This document shows, in pieces, positions 1 to 6,040 of a stretch of DNA of 6,856 nt. How positions within the stretch are numbered: the first letter of the stretch is position 1; every line of letters begins with the position of its first letter. Under the pieces are notes generated by a model. That model had not been told where the DNA came from. It saw nothing but the letters and a program-made list of their open reading frames with translations, and did not search any database. Position numbers and translations under genes: made by a program. Source of the DNA: SIG480 sp045636165 (GTDB lineage: Bacteria; Bacillota; Clostridia; Oscillospirales; JAAYXM01); contig JAZTWZ010000129.1 in assembly GCA_045636165.1 (NCBI GenBank), positions 1 through 6,856 on the forward strand. The letters run 5' to 3'.

Positions 1-1
1 C

Positions 2-865
2 CTTGCAACGGTAATCTGGGGAAGCTCGTTTGTAATAATTAAAGATGCTGTAAATCTTATTACGCCGAATTTTCTTATGGCGATAAGATTCACGGGCGCA
101 TTTGTAATTCTCTCGATTATTTTTCACAAAAAGTTTCGCGGCATAACGCGAGATATGATATGGAAAGGTGCTGTTATGGGGGTGTGCCTGTTTTTTGCAT
201 ACTTCTTCCAGACACTCGGTGTTATGCAGACAACTCCCGGTAAGAACGCATTCCTGACAGCAGTTTATTGTGTTCTTGTTCCTTTTATGGCGTGGATAAC
301 GGGTTCAAACCGACCTGACAGATGGAACATAATTGCGGCGTTTATCTGTATAACGGGAATCGGGCTTATCTCTTTGCAGAGTGACTTTTCAATGGGCATA
401 GGCGATGCGCTGACGCTTATTGGCGGCTTTTTCTATTCGTGTCACATGGTAGCTGTTGCAAAATACGGCGAAGGAAAAGATCCGGTCATTATGACGATTC
501 TGCAGTTTGCTGCAGCGGCAATTATCTTCTGGGTCGCAACATTTATATATGACGGTGGAATACGACCCGTTCCGCTTAAGGTTATTCCGTCTATCGGTTA
601 TCTTTGCCTTTTCTGTACGGGGGCAGCGCTTCTTCTCCAGAACTTTGGACAGAAGCATACATCCCCGTCTGCTGCGGCGCTTATTCTCACATTCGAATCT
701 GTTTTCGGAACGCTCTTCTCAGTTATAATGGGAAGGGAACTTCTGAGTTTTAGAATAGTTTCGGGCTTTGCGCTTATCTTCCTTGCTGTGGTAGTTTCTG
801 AAACGAAGCTTTCGTTTTTGTTTAAAAAGAAGGAGGGTGTCAATGTCGGTAATTCATGCGATTGA
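2..865 (+). CDS. EamA/DMT-family inner-membrane transporter, 5'-truncated by window edge
   Basis: Seen: an open frame runs from the first complete codon (position 2) to TGA at 863-865, giving 287 visible residues. It opens with LATVIWGSSFVIIKDA, the usual first helix of EamA proteins with its WGSSF motif, so probably only some 10-15 N-terminal residues lie outside the window. The ATG at 77 is internal to this helix region and not the real start. The protein is almost entirely hydrophobic, with about ten membrane segments in two EamA repeats. The second repeat ends in a typical block (PSAAALILTFESVFGTLFS, then GREL), followed by a charged KKKEG tail. Family knowledge: drug/metabolite transporters of this type export amino acids, metabolites or toxins; the substrate cannot be read from the sequence. 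Its last 23 bp overlap the next gene, whose ribosome site lies inside this frame, so the two are probably translationally coupled. The promoter is not in view. Confidence 0.9.
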   Translation, partial: LATVIWGSSFVIIKDAVNLITPNFLMAIRFTGAFVILSIIFHKKFRGITRDMIWKGAVMGVCLFFAYFFQTLGVMQTTPGKNAFLTAVYCVLVPFMAWITGSNRPDRWNIIAAFICITGIGLISLQSDFSMGIGDALTLIGGFFYSCHMVAVAKYGEGKDPVIMTILQFAAAAIIFWVATFIYDGGIRPVPLKVIPSIGYLCLFCTGAALLLQNFGQKHTSPSAAALILTFESVFGTLFSVIMGRELLSFRIVSGFALIFLAVVVSETKLSFLFKKKEGVNVGNSCD

Positions 866-1376
866 TTCGCTTCTTCCGCGATTTTTTTTGAGAATCGACA
901 ATTCGTTTCTCGCAAGTATTATGTGCTTTGTAACAAAACTCGGCGATGCCGGTTTTATTTGGATTGTATCAATTATACTGATGCTTATATTTAAAAAGTA
1001 CAGAAGGGAAGGACTCGCTTCTGCGGCATCATTATCGGTTTGTTTTCTTATCGGAAATTATATTATAAAACCTCTTGTCGGAAGAGTGCGTCCGTGCAAC
1101 TTATATCCTCTTGTCGAGCTTCTTGTTGAAAAACCTTCCGATTTCTCTTTTCCGTCAATGCATACGGCAACGGCTTTTTCTGTCGCAGTGCTTATCTTTT
1201 GCAGAAATCGCGTGTGGGGAACACCGGCACTTATTCTCGCAAGTCTTATTGCTCTCTCGAGAGTGTATCTGCATGTCCATTATACGACGGATATAATCGC
1301 AGGCGCGATTTTTGGCACTGCTTTTGCGCTTGTGTTCTACTGGCTGTTCTTCGGACTGAAAAGAAAAGATATATAA
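843..1376 (+). CDS. PAP2-superfamily membrane phosphatase
   Basis: A 177-residue integral membrane protein with all three motifs of the PAP2/lipid phosphate phosphatase signature: KPLVGRVRP (K76 to R83-P84, the KxxxxxxRP motif), PSMH at 104-107 (the PSGH motif with Met for Gly) and SRVYLHVHYTTD (S139-R140, H146, D150). H107 and H146 are the expected catalytic pair, H146 as nucleophile. About five hydrophobic segments (roughly 36-50, 59-75, 108-121, 127-141, 149-171) surround them. Family members remove phosphate from phosphatidic acid, phosphatidylglycerol phosphate or undecaprenyl pyrophosphate at the outer face of the membrane; which substrate applies here is not decidable. The ATG at 843 is chosen because AAGGAGGG (830-837) lies 5 nt upstream; the in-frame GTG at 837 overlaps that site. 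It overlaps the transporter gene by 23 bp, indicating co-expression. Confidence 0.93.
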   Translation: MSVIHAIDSLLPRFFLRIDNSFLASIMCFVTKLGDAGFIWIVSIILMLIFKKYRREGLASAASLSVCFLIGNYIIKPLVGRVRPCNLYPLVELLVEKPSDFSFPSMHTATAFSVAVLIFCRNRVWGTPALILASLIALSRVYLHVHYTTDIIAGAIFGTAFALVFYWLFFGLKRKDI

Positions 1377-1379
1377 TAC

Positions 1380-1408
1380 TTGAAATTGTATGATGAATGG
1401 TATATAAT
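1380..1408 (+). promoter_or_regulatory. Predicted sigma-A promoter of glyA-rarA
   Basis: TTGAAA (1380-1385), a 17-bp spacer, then a perfect TATAAT (1403-1408) begin just after the PAP2 stop codon. The start of transcription would fall near 1415, giving a leader of about 30 nt that contains only the glyA ribosome site (AAGGAGAG, 1431-1438). The leader is too short for a riboswitch, and I see no terminator between PAP2 and this promoter, so some read-through from upstream is possible. Confidence 0.72.
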
Positions 1409-1444
1409 AACTATATATTGTTATTTTGTAAAGGAGAGTACATA

Positions 1445-2686
1445 ATGATTAAGGAAAATATTGATTTTTTGAAAGATTATGACCCGTCCGTTGGCGCTGC
1501 GATTGAGTCGGAATATAACCGTCAGCGCGGCAACATCGAGCTTATTGCTTCTGAAAACTTCGTAAGCCCTGCAGTTCTTGCAACGGCAGGTACAGTTCTT
1601 ACAAATAAATATGCAGAAGGTCTTCCGGGTAAGCGTTACTACGGTGGCTGTGAGTGTGTAGATGTAGTTGAGCGTATTGCTCAGGAGCGTGCTCTCGAGC
1701 TTTTCGGTGCTGACCATGTCAATGTTCAGCCGCATAGCGGAGCTTCTGCAAATATGGCAGTTTATTTTGCTCTTGTAAAGCCGGGCGATACAGTTATGGG
1801 CATGAACCTCAGCGAAGGTGGACACCTCACTCACGGTAGCCCTGTAAATATGTCCGGTGCATACCACAATATAGTTCCGTACGGTGTTGACCCTGAAACT
1901 CACCGCATCGACTATGATAAGGTTGAGGCTATTGCAAAGGAATGCCAGCCGAAGATGATTATCGCAGGTGCTTCTGCATATCCGAGAATTATCGACTTTG
2001 AGCGCTTTGCTCATATCGCAAAGAGCGTTGGGGCTTACTTTGTTGTCGATATGGCTCATATTGCAGGTCTTGTTGCTGCAGGCGTTCATCCGAGTCCTGT
2101 TCCGTATGCAGATGTTGTTACTACCACAACCCACAAGACTCTCCGTGGTCCGCGTGGCGGTATCATCCTCTGTAAGGAAGAGCTTGCAAAGCAGATTGAT
2201 AAGGCAGTCTTCCCGGGTACTATGGGCGGTCCGCTTATGCACATCATTGCTGCTAAGGCAGTTTGCTTCGGTGAGGCCCTTAAGCCTGAGTTCACAAGTT
2301 ATCAGAAGAAGGTTGTTGCAAATGCTTCAGCTCTTGCAAATGCTCTCCTTCAGTGTGGTTTTGACCTCGTTTCAGGCGGTACAGATAACCACCTTATGCT
2401 TGTTGACCTTCGCAAGGTTGGTGTTACAGGTAAGGAACTTGAGCACCGTCTTGATGAAGTTGGTATCACGCTCAATAAGAACGCTATCCCGAACGATCCT
2501 GAGAAGCCGTTCGTTACAAGTGGTGTCCGTATCGGTACACCTGCTGTTACAAGTCGTGGCTTTGGTGAGAGCGATATGGCTGAGATTGCTCGCCTTATCC
2601 ACCTCACAGCTACTGCATTTGAAACAAAGAAGGATTATATCGCTGATTGTGTAAAGGCTCTTTGCGATAAGTATCCGCTTTACTAA
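1445..2686 (+). CDS. glyA: Serine hydroxymethyltransferase
   Basis: PLP enzyme of 413 residues, the normal bacterial length. It converts serine and tetrahydrofolate to glycine and 5,10-methylene-tetrahydrofolate in the cytosol, the main entry of one-carbon units for purine, thymidylate and methionine synthesis. Diagnostic stretches seen: IELIASENFVS (31-41), YAEGLPGKRYYGG (56-68), the HSGASANMAV block (97-106), VVDMAHIAGLVAAGVHPSP (200-218; D202 contacts the PLP ring nitrogen and H205 lies nearby), and TTTTHKTLRGPRGG (226-239) with K231 as the Schiff-base lysine. Start: ATG 1445 lies 6 nt after AAGGAGAG; an in-frame ATG at 1397 lies within the promoter region and would add 16 residues unlike any SHMT. 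Codon use leans to GGT, CGT, GCT and CTT more than in the neighbours, as expected for a highly expressed gene. It has its own promoter at 1380-1408 and is followed after 15 bp by rarA. Confidence 0.98.
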   Translation: MIKENIDFLKDYDPSVGAAIESEYNRQRGNIELIASENFVSPAVLATAGTVLTNKYAEGLPGKRYYGGCECVDVVERIAQERALELFGADHVNVQPHSGASANMAVYFALVKPGDTVMGMNLSEGGHLTHGSPVNMSGAYHNIVPYGVDPETHRIDYDKVEAIAKECQPKMIIAGASAYPRIIDFERFAHIAKSVGAYFVVDMAHIAGLVAAGVHPSPVPYADVVTTTTHKTLRGPRGGIILCKEELAKQIDKAVFPGTMGGPLMHIIAAKAVCFGEALKPEFTSYQKKVVANASALANALLQCGFDLVSGGTDNHLMLVDLRKVGVTGKELEHRLDEVGITLNKNAIPNDPEKPFVTSGVRIGTPAVTSRGFGESDMAEIARLIHLTATAFETKKDYIADCVKALCDKYPLY

Positions 2687-2701
2687 AAATCGGAGGCGCG
2701 T

Positions 2702-3955
2702 ATGTACAGACCCCTTGCTGACAGGATTCGACCTGACAATTTAGATGATGTCTTCGGTCAGAAGCATATTCTGGGCGAGGGAGGTCTCCTGCGCCGAATT
2801 ATCCTCGGCGGACAGATTCCCAATATGGTGTTCTATGGTCCGAGCGGTATAGGTAAAACTACCGTTGCTGAGATAATCGCGAAGCATACATCGCGCGAAT
2901 TTAAGAAACTTAATGCGACAACGGCGTCGATTTCCGATATAAAGGAGATTGTCGCAGGTCTTGATACTCTGCTCACTCCGAACGGTGTTCTGCTGTATAT
3001 TGATGAGATTCAGTATTTCAACAAAAAACAGCAGCAGTCACTCCTTGAGTTTATGGAAAACGGTAAGCTTACGATTATCGCGTCAACAACCGAAAATCCA
3101 TACTTCTATGTTTACAGTGCGATACTTTCGCGTGCGACTGTTTTTGAATTCCGTCCGCTTGAACCGTCTGATGTAAAGTTTGCGATTGAGCGTGCTTTTA
3201 CAAAGCTTTCGGATGAGGTAAGTGTTGAGGATGGCGTTATAGAACATATAGCGTCGGCTTGCGGCGGTGATGTACGAAAAGCTCTTAATGCTGTTGAACT
3301 GCTTTTTGGAAGTGCTGTTGATATAGACGGAAAGCTTATGGTGTCGCTTTCTGATGCAAAGCTTGTTACTCAGCGCAGTGCTATGCGTGCAGACCGTGAC
3401 GGTGATGCTCATTTTGACATAATGTCAGCGCTCCAGAAATCAATCCGCGGTTCTGACCCTGATGCGGCTGTGTATTATCTCGCTCGTCTTTTGGAGGCTG
3501 GGGATATGATATCAGCTTGCAGAAGACTTCTCGTAATTGCGAGTGAGGATATCGGGCTTGCTTATCCGCAGGCTGCGACTATTACGAAGTCCTGTGTTGA
3601 TTCAGCACTCCAGCTTGGTCTTCCTGAGGCGAGGATACCTCTTGCCGAGGCTGCGATTCTCCTTGCGACATCGCCTAAGTCAAACTCTGCGATCTCGGCG
3701 ATAGATGCGGCTCTTTCCGATATAAGAAACGGCAAGGGTGGGGAAGTCCCTTCTCATCTTCGCGATGCCCACTATTCGGGAGCGTCAAAGCTTGGTCGCG
3801 GAACAACTTATAAATACCCGCACTCTTTTGAAAACCATTGGGTAAAACAGCAGTATCTGCCTGATGATATAGCTGACCGTGTTTATTATGAATACGGTGA
3901 TAATAAGGTTGAATCAGCTACCGAAAGATATTGGAAAGAAATAAAGAATAAATAA
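2702..3955 (+). CDS. rarA: Replication-associated recombination protein A (AAA+ ATPase, MgsA/RarA)
   Basis: A 417-residue clamp-loader-like AAA+ ATPase of the RarA/MgsA/WRNIP1 family, which acts at stalled replication forks and single-strand gaps. Seen in order: N-terminal YRPLADRIRPDNLDDVFGQ; Walker A GPSGIGKT (46-53); Walker B LLYIDEIQ (97-104); sensor 1 ASTTENPYF (127-135); the Ser-Arg of the arginine finger (143-144); sensor 2 GGDVRKALN (188-196); then the family's C-terminal tetramerisation region with IRGSDPDAA (248-256), SEDIG (281-285), SPKSNS (324-329) and VPSHLRDAHYSG (349-360). Most RarA proteins have DEIH at Walker B; Q104 here is a variant. GGAGG (2692-2696) lies 5 nt before the ATG. 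It sits 15 bp after glyA with no intervening promoter or terminator seen, so it is probably transcribed with glyA; no functional link between the two is implied. A hairpin terminator follows. Confidence 0.95.
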   Translation: MYRPLADRIRPDNLDDVFGQKHILGEGGLLRRIILGGQIPNMVFYGPSGIGKTTVAEIIAKHTSREFKKLNATTASISDIKEIVAGLDTLLTPNGVLLYIDEIQYFNKKQQQSLLEFMENGKLTIIASTTENPYFYVYSAILSRATVFEFRPLEPSDVKFAIERAFTKLSDEVSVEDGVIEHIASACGGDVRKALNAVELLFGSAVDIDGKLMVSLSDAKLVTQRSAMRADRDGDAHFDIMSALQKSIRGSDPDAAVYYLARLLEAGDMISACRRLLVIASEDIGLAYPQAATITKSCVDSALQLGLPEARIPLAEAAILLATSPKSNSAISAIDAALSDIRNGKGGEVPSHLRDAHYSGASKLGRGTTYKYPHSFENHWVKQQYLPDDIADRVYYEYGDNKVESATERYWKEIKNK

Positions 3956-3958
3956 ATT

Positions 3959-3996
3959 AAGAACCCCGAAAGTGTTTAACTTTTGGGGTTCTTTTT
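3959..3996. terminator. Rho-independent terminator shared by convergent rarA and the oxidoreductase gene
   Basis: GAACCCCGAAAGT (3961-3973) pairs with ACTTTTGGGGTTC (3979-3991) around the loop GTTTA: 13 bp with one G-U pair, and two further A-T pairs outside (3959-3960 with 3992-3993). Five T residues (3992-3996) follow on the + strand. Read on the - strand, the stem is followed by TTAATTTATTT, a weaker but usable tail. It fills most of the 54-bp gap between two convergent stop codons, so a bidirectional role is likely. Confidence 0.9.
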
Positions 3997-4009
3997 ATGA
4001 ACTTTAATT

Positions 4010-4999
4010 TTATTCGCCCATCATATCGACTTCTGTCAATTTGTCTCCGGACTCTATGATGCGGTTATAAGCCATTGTAGCAATGCAAAGATCCGGGCTG
4101 CCCATACCAACCAATTCGCACATAAGGCGGTCTTCGGGGTTTGTTCTTCCGGGTTTCTTTCCGGCTACGATATCCGGAAGTTCTGCTGCGAAATCTTCTT
4201 CGCTGATTTCTCCTCTTGATGCCATCGGCAAGAACTGACCTCTGTGCAAGCCCTGAGCGATATGGTCAAGATACAATTTATCAAACTTTCTTGCAATATC
4301 GTCTGAAACTTCCTGGAATGATCCCATAGTGAGAACCAAGCAACCGGGTTTGCACCAGGGCTCTTCGACTAAAACTGCGTTTGCAGTAGTAAGTGTAATG
4401 ATAACATCAGAATCTTTGCAAGCTGTTTCATTATCATCATACGGGACGATATCAAAGTCAGCATCGGGGAAGTATGATGAAAACTTCTCGCGTGCTTCTT
4501 TTGAAATATCACAAATACGAAGCTCCTTGAGCTTATGTACACGGCTGATGCATAATGCTGCAAAATATGCCTGACGACCTGCACCGATTATTGTTACGAT
4601 GTCAGTTTTTGCTGCGAGATACTTCATTGCAATAGCCGGCTGTGCACCTGTTCTTGCATCAGAAATCCAGTCGCCGCAAACAAGAGCCTTAAGGAAACCG
4701 TCACTCGGGTCTGTAACCAAAATGTTTGATCTGATAAACGGGAGTCCCTTTGACGGGTTGTCTGCATAACCGCCAACAACCTTTATGCCTGCTGAGCTGA
4801 GAGGATGAATGTATGACGGCATAGAGTTAAACCATCCGTTTACATTAAGACTGCTCATATCAGTTGTGATTTTCGGCGGCATAACGATCTGACCTGCGCC
4901 GTACCATTTCCAGGTGTTTTCAACACCTTCGACAACATCGTCGATTGAAACATACTTTTTTACCATTTCGTTAGTTATAATAACTGTTTTTTTATCCAT
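4010..4999 (-). CDS. Ornithine cyclodeaminase/mu-crystallin family NAD(P)-dependent oxidoreductase
   Basis: A 329-residue protein of the ornithine cyclodeaminase/mu-crystallin family. Seen: MPPK (40-43); a substrate-domain block with GIKVVGGY (K73) and GLPFIRSNILVTD; DARTGAQPAIAMKYLA (R116), the family's conserved Arg-Thr segment; a Rossmann dinucleotide loop IIGAGRQAYFAA (137-148); ITLTTANAVLVEE; and FDKLYLDH with D245 near the catalytic Asp position of ornithine cyclodeaminase. Family members include ornithine and lysine cyclodeaminases, alanine dehydrogenase, delta-1-pyrroline-2-carboxylate reductases and ketimine reductases. The sequence alone does not choose among them; reduction or deamination of a small amino/imino acid in the cytosol is the safe call. 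Start: ATG 4999 with AAGGAGG (5014-5008) 8 nt upstream; a GTG at 5008 overlaps that site and is rejected. It is transcribed divergently from a FadR-type regulator, with palindromic operator candidates between them, so repression by that regulator is the likely control. Confidence 0.9.
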   Translation of the reverse strand: MDKKTVIITNEMVKKYVSIDDVVEGVENTWKWYGAGQIVMPPKITTDMSSLNVNGWFNSMPSYIHPLSSAGIKVVGGYADNPSKGLPFIRSNILVTDPSDGFLKALVCGDWISDARTGAQPAIAMKYLAAKTDIVTIIGAGRQAYFAALCISRVHKLKELRICDISKEAREKFSSYFPDADFDIVPYDDNETACKDSDVIITLTTANAVLVEEPWCKPGCLVLTMGSFQEVSDDIARKFDKLYLDHIAQGLHRGQFLPMASRGEISEEDFAAELPDIVAGKKPGRTNPEDRLMCELVGMGSPDLCIATMAYNRIIESGDKLTEVDMMGE

Positions 5000-5007
5000 G
5001 TCGGACA
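4999..5007. promoter_or_regulatory. Third TGTCNGACA operator-like site, at the oxidoreductase start codon
   Basis: TGTCGGACA, a palindrome around G5003, begins at the first base of the - strand ATG and runs to the edge of its ribosome site. Its arms are identical to those of the two sites at 5032-5040 and 5057-5065. Its centre is 33 bp from the middle site, about three helical turns. The bases outside the 9-bp core (A and C) do not follow the T/A flanks of the other two, so it would be a weaker site. A bound regulator here would act as a roadblock rather than at the promoter. Confidence 0.5.
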
Positions 5008-5030
5008 CCTCCTTTTTTCATATTATCATA

Positions 5031-5066
5031 TTGTCTGACAAATTGCAATATTAATTTGTCAGACAT
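5031..5066. promoter_or_regulatory. Perfect inverted repeat made of two FadR/GntR-type operators
   Basis: TGTCTGACAAATT (5032-5044) and AATTTGTCAGACA (5053-5065) are exact reverse complements separated by 8 bp. Each arm holds its own palindrome: TTGTCTGACAA (5031-5041) and TTGTCAGACAT (5056-5066), centred 25 bp apart. The first fits TNGTNNNACNA, the consensus known for FadR-subfamily GntR regulators, at every fixed position; the second misses only the last A. They lie upstream of the oxidoreductase gene and adjacent to the divergent GntR gene, whose product is the natural ligand. An RNA hairpin role is less likely, because the stem is AT-rich, has no T-tract, and its sub-palindromes match a known operator type. 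Confidence 0.78.
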
Positions 5067-5077
5067 TTCTCTGTGAA
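5048..5077 (-). promoter_or_regulatory. Candidate promoter of the oxidoreductase gene
   Basis: On the - strand, TTCACA (5077-5072), an 18-bp spacer and TAATAT (5053-5048) would start transcription near 5041, leaving a 42-nt leader. In that case one operator sits between -35 and -10, the second just after the start point and the third at the start codon. A competing pair, TTGCAA (5048-5043) with TAATAT (5025-5020), would start inside the ribosome site and is less attractive. Both are imperfect. Confidence 0.4.
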
Positions 5078-5095
5078 GTCTGATTTTAAAATCTC

Positions 5096-5124
5096 TTTAC
5101 AATAATTCATATAATTGTTATAAT
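5096..5124 (+). promoter_or_regulatory. Predicted sigma-A promoter of the GntR regulator
   Basis: TTTACA (5096-5101), a 17-bp spacer and a perfect TATAAT (5119-5124) preceded by TG at 5116-5117 (an extended -10). Transcription would begin near 5131, just before AAAGGAG (5136-5142) and ATG 5153. The two strong operator palindromes are centred about 70 and 95 bp upstream of this start, so strong autorepression is not obvious; a degenerate half-match, AAGTCTGATT (5076-5085), lies closer. Confidence 0.72.
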
Positions 5125-5152
5125 ATCCTTATAAGAAAGGAGTATTTTTTCT

Positions 5153-5842
5153 ATGAAAGTGGCACCTGTTGTAAGTAAACAGAAATATGAATCTGTTGCT
5201 GAACAGATTATGTTGATGATTCGTGATAATACATTTACGGAAGGAAGCTTTCTGCCCACCGAGGCAGCGTTGGCTTCCATGTTTCAGGTAGGGAGAAGCT
5301 CCGTTCGTGAGGCAATTAAAAGTCTTCAGATAGCAGGTATTCTTACATCTTCTGCAGGAAAGGGTACTTTGGTTACTGACAACGCCATGATTGCAATTGC
5401 CAACTATGATTTGGGCGAACTGATAATGGATGAGAATTCTTTTTCGGAGCTTATCGAGCTTCGGTGCATTATAGAACCGGTTGCAGCTTCTCTGGCTGCT
5501 TTACGCCGTACCGATGAAGATATAGCTTTAATGAGAGACACTATTCAAAAAATGGAGGGCGTGACTGATAAAGCGAAACTCTTGCGTTTGGGTCATAAAT
5601 TTCACTCGCTATTGCTTTCTGCCAGCAAGAATCGTTCGATGACGCAGTTTCACGATTCTATTTCGCTTCAGCTTCTTAAAATGCGTGAGCGTGATTTTCT
5701 CAGTAGTGAGATATTCATTCGTGATTCTTCAACCCACCGTGAAATTCTTGATGCAATTATAGAAAAAGATGAAAGAAAGGCAAAAGAGCTTATGCTTAAG
5801 CATCTGGAAACAGATTATAAAGACTATATTCCTCAAAGATAG
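5153..5842 (+). CDS. GntR-family transcriptional regulator, FadR subfamily (FCD domain)
   Basis: A 229-residue regulator. The N-terminal winged helix-turn-helix spans about residues 10-75: YESVAEQI, FLPTEAALASMFQVG, the recognition helix GRSSVREAIKSLQIAGIL (47-64) and the wing GKGTLV. The C-terminal FCD domain (about 97-222) shows ELIELRCIIEPVAASLAA (99-116), KFHSLLLSASKN (149-160), STHREILDAI (193-202) and AKELMLKHLETD (210-221). H151, H195 and H217 match the three metal-binding histidines of FCD proteins, but the usual Asp four residues before the first His is Gly (G147). Such regulators bind small carboxylic or amino acids, with operators of TNGTNNNACNA form, as found next door at 5031-5066. 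It is divergent from the ornithine cyclodeaminase-family gene and is likely its repressor, with that enzyme's substrate or product as effector (inferred). Confidence 0.93.
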   Translation: MKVAPVVSKQKYESVAEQIMLMIRDNTFTEGSFLPTEAALASMFQVGRSSVREAIKSLQIAGILTSSAGKGTLVTDNAMIAIANYDLGELIMDENSFSELIELRCIIEPVAASLAALRRTDEDIALMRDTIQKMEGVTDKAKLLRLGHKFHSLLLSASKNRSMTQFHDSISLQLLKMRERDFLSSEIFIRDSSTHREILDAIIEKDERKAKELMLKHLETDYKDYIPQR

Positions 5843-5854
5843 TTGTAAAAAATG

Positions 5855-5881
5855 CACCTCTGTCGCTCGACGGCAGAGGTG
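5855..5881. terminator. Hairpin downstream of the GntR gene
   Basis: CACCTCTG (5855-5862) pairs exactly with CAGAGGTG (5874-5881). Three more inner pairs, one of them G-U, leave the loop CTCGA (5866-5870), so the stem is 11 bp. It begins 12 nt after the TAG of the regulator. On the + strand the tail is TTGTTAATTTT, interrupted and therefore weak. On the - strand the stem is followed by CATTTTTT, a better tail. It probably ends gntR transcription and blocks antisense transcription entering from the right. Confidence 0.72.
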
Positions 5882-5895
5882 TTGTTAATTTTAAA

Positions 5896-5919
5896 TGTTA
5901 CAAATGTTTGAAACTAACA
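5896..5919. promoter_or_regulatory. Candidate DeoR operator, upstream copy
   Basis: Two 9-bp direct repeats, TGTTACAAA (5896-5904) and TGTTTGAAA (5905-5913), run into an element TGTTTGAAACTAACA (5905-5919) with TGTT/AACA dyad ends. The 15-bp element recurs at 6011-6025 with two differences, on the other side of the promoter. Direct and inverted TGTT-type repeats are typical of operators of DeoR-family sugar repressors. It lies about 20 bp upstream of the -35 box. Confidence 0.5.
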
Positions 5920-5938
5920 AAAAACTTTAAAAAAACTA

Positions 5939-5967
5939 TTGCAAAAGCGTTTGACATAGTATATAAT
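5939..5967 (+). promoter_or_regulatory. Predicted sigma-A promoter of the DeoR operon
   Basis: TTGCAA (5939-5944), a 17-bp spacer and a perfect TATAAT (5962-5967), predicting a start near 5974 and a 67-nt leader before ATG 6041. A perfect TTGACA (5951-5956) lies within the spacer; its partner -10 would be TAATGA (5974-5979), a poor match. The sequence between 5882 and 6040 is strongly AT-rich and holds only this promoter and the repeat elements listed separately. Confidence 0.7.
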
Positions 5968-6010
5968 TTAAAGTAATGACTGGAAAGGTGTTAATTTTTA
6001 ACTTTTGTAC

Positions 6011-6025
6011 TGTTCGAAATTAACA
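6011..6025. promoter_or_regulatory. Candidate DeoR operator, downstream copy
   Basis: TGTTCGAAATTAACA matches the upstream element at 5905-5919 in 13 of 15 bases, 106 bp away (about ten helical turns). It lies in the untranslated leader, 15 nt before the ATG. A second dyad, GTTAA-TTT-TTAAC (5990-6002), lies just upstream. Binding here would block elongation, and paired with the upstream copy it could close a loop over the promoter. Confidence 0.5.
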
Positions 6026-6040
6026 TTTGGTAACGGAGAA

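Noticed and set aside
1377..1444. A riboswitch (for example glycine) before glyA
   Set aside because: The gap is only 68 bp and is filled by the promoter and ribosome site; no conserved aptamer sequence or stem is visible.
1421..2242. A 273-codon open frame on the - strand across glyA
   Set aside because: It lies wholly antisense to an unmistakable serine hydroxymethyltransferase, its Cys/Arg/Asn-rich translation resembles no family, and such frames arise from the biased codons of glyA.
1968..2654. A 228-codon + strand frame inside glyA
   Set aside because: It is a frame-shifted shadow of glyA with a Leu/Ser/Arg-rich composition and no ribosome site.
5000..5008. GTG at 5008 as the oxidoreductase start
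   Set aside because: It overlaps the AAGGAGG site (5014-5008); ATG 4999 has correct 8-nt spacing.
5951..5979. TTGACA (5951-5956) as the main -35 box of deoR
   Set aside because: It is only 5 bp from the perfect TATAAT, and the -10 at correct distance (TAATGA) is poor; TTGCAA 5939-5944 fits with a 17-bp spacer.
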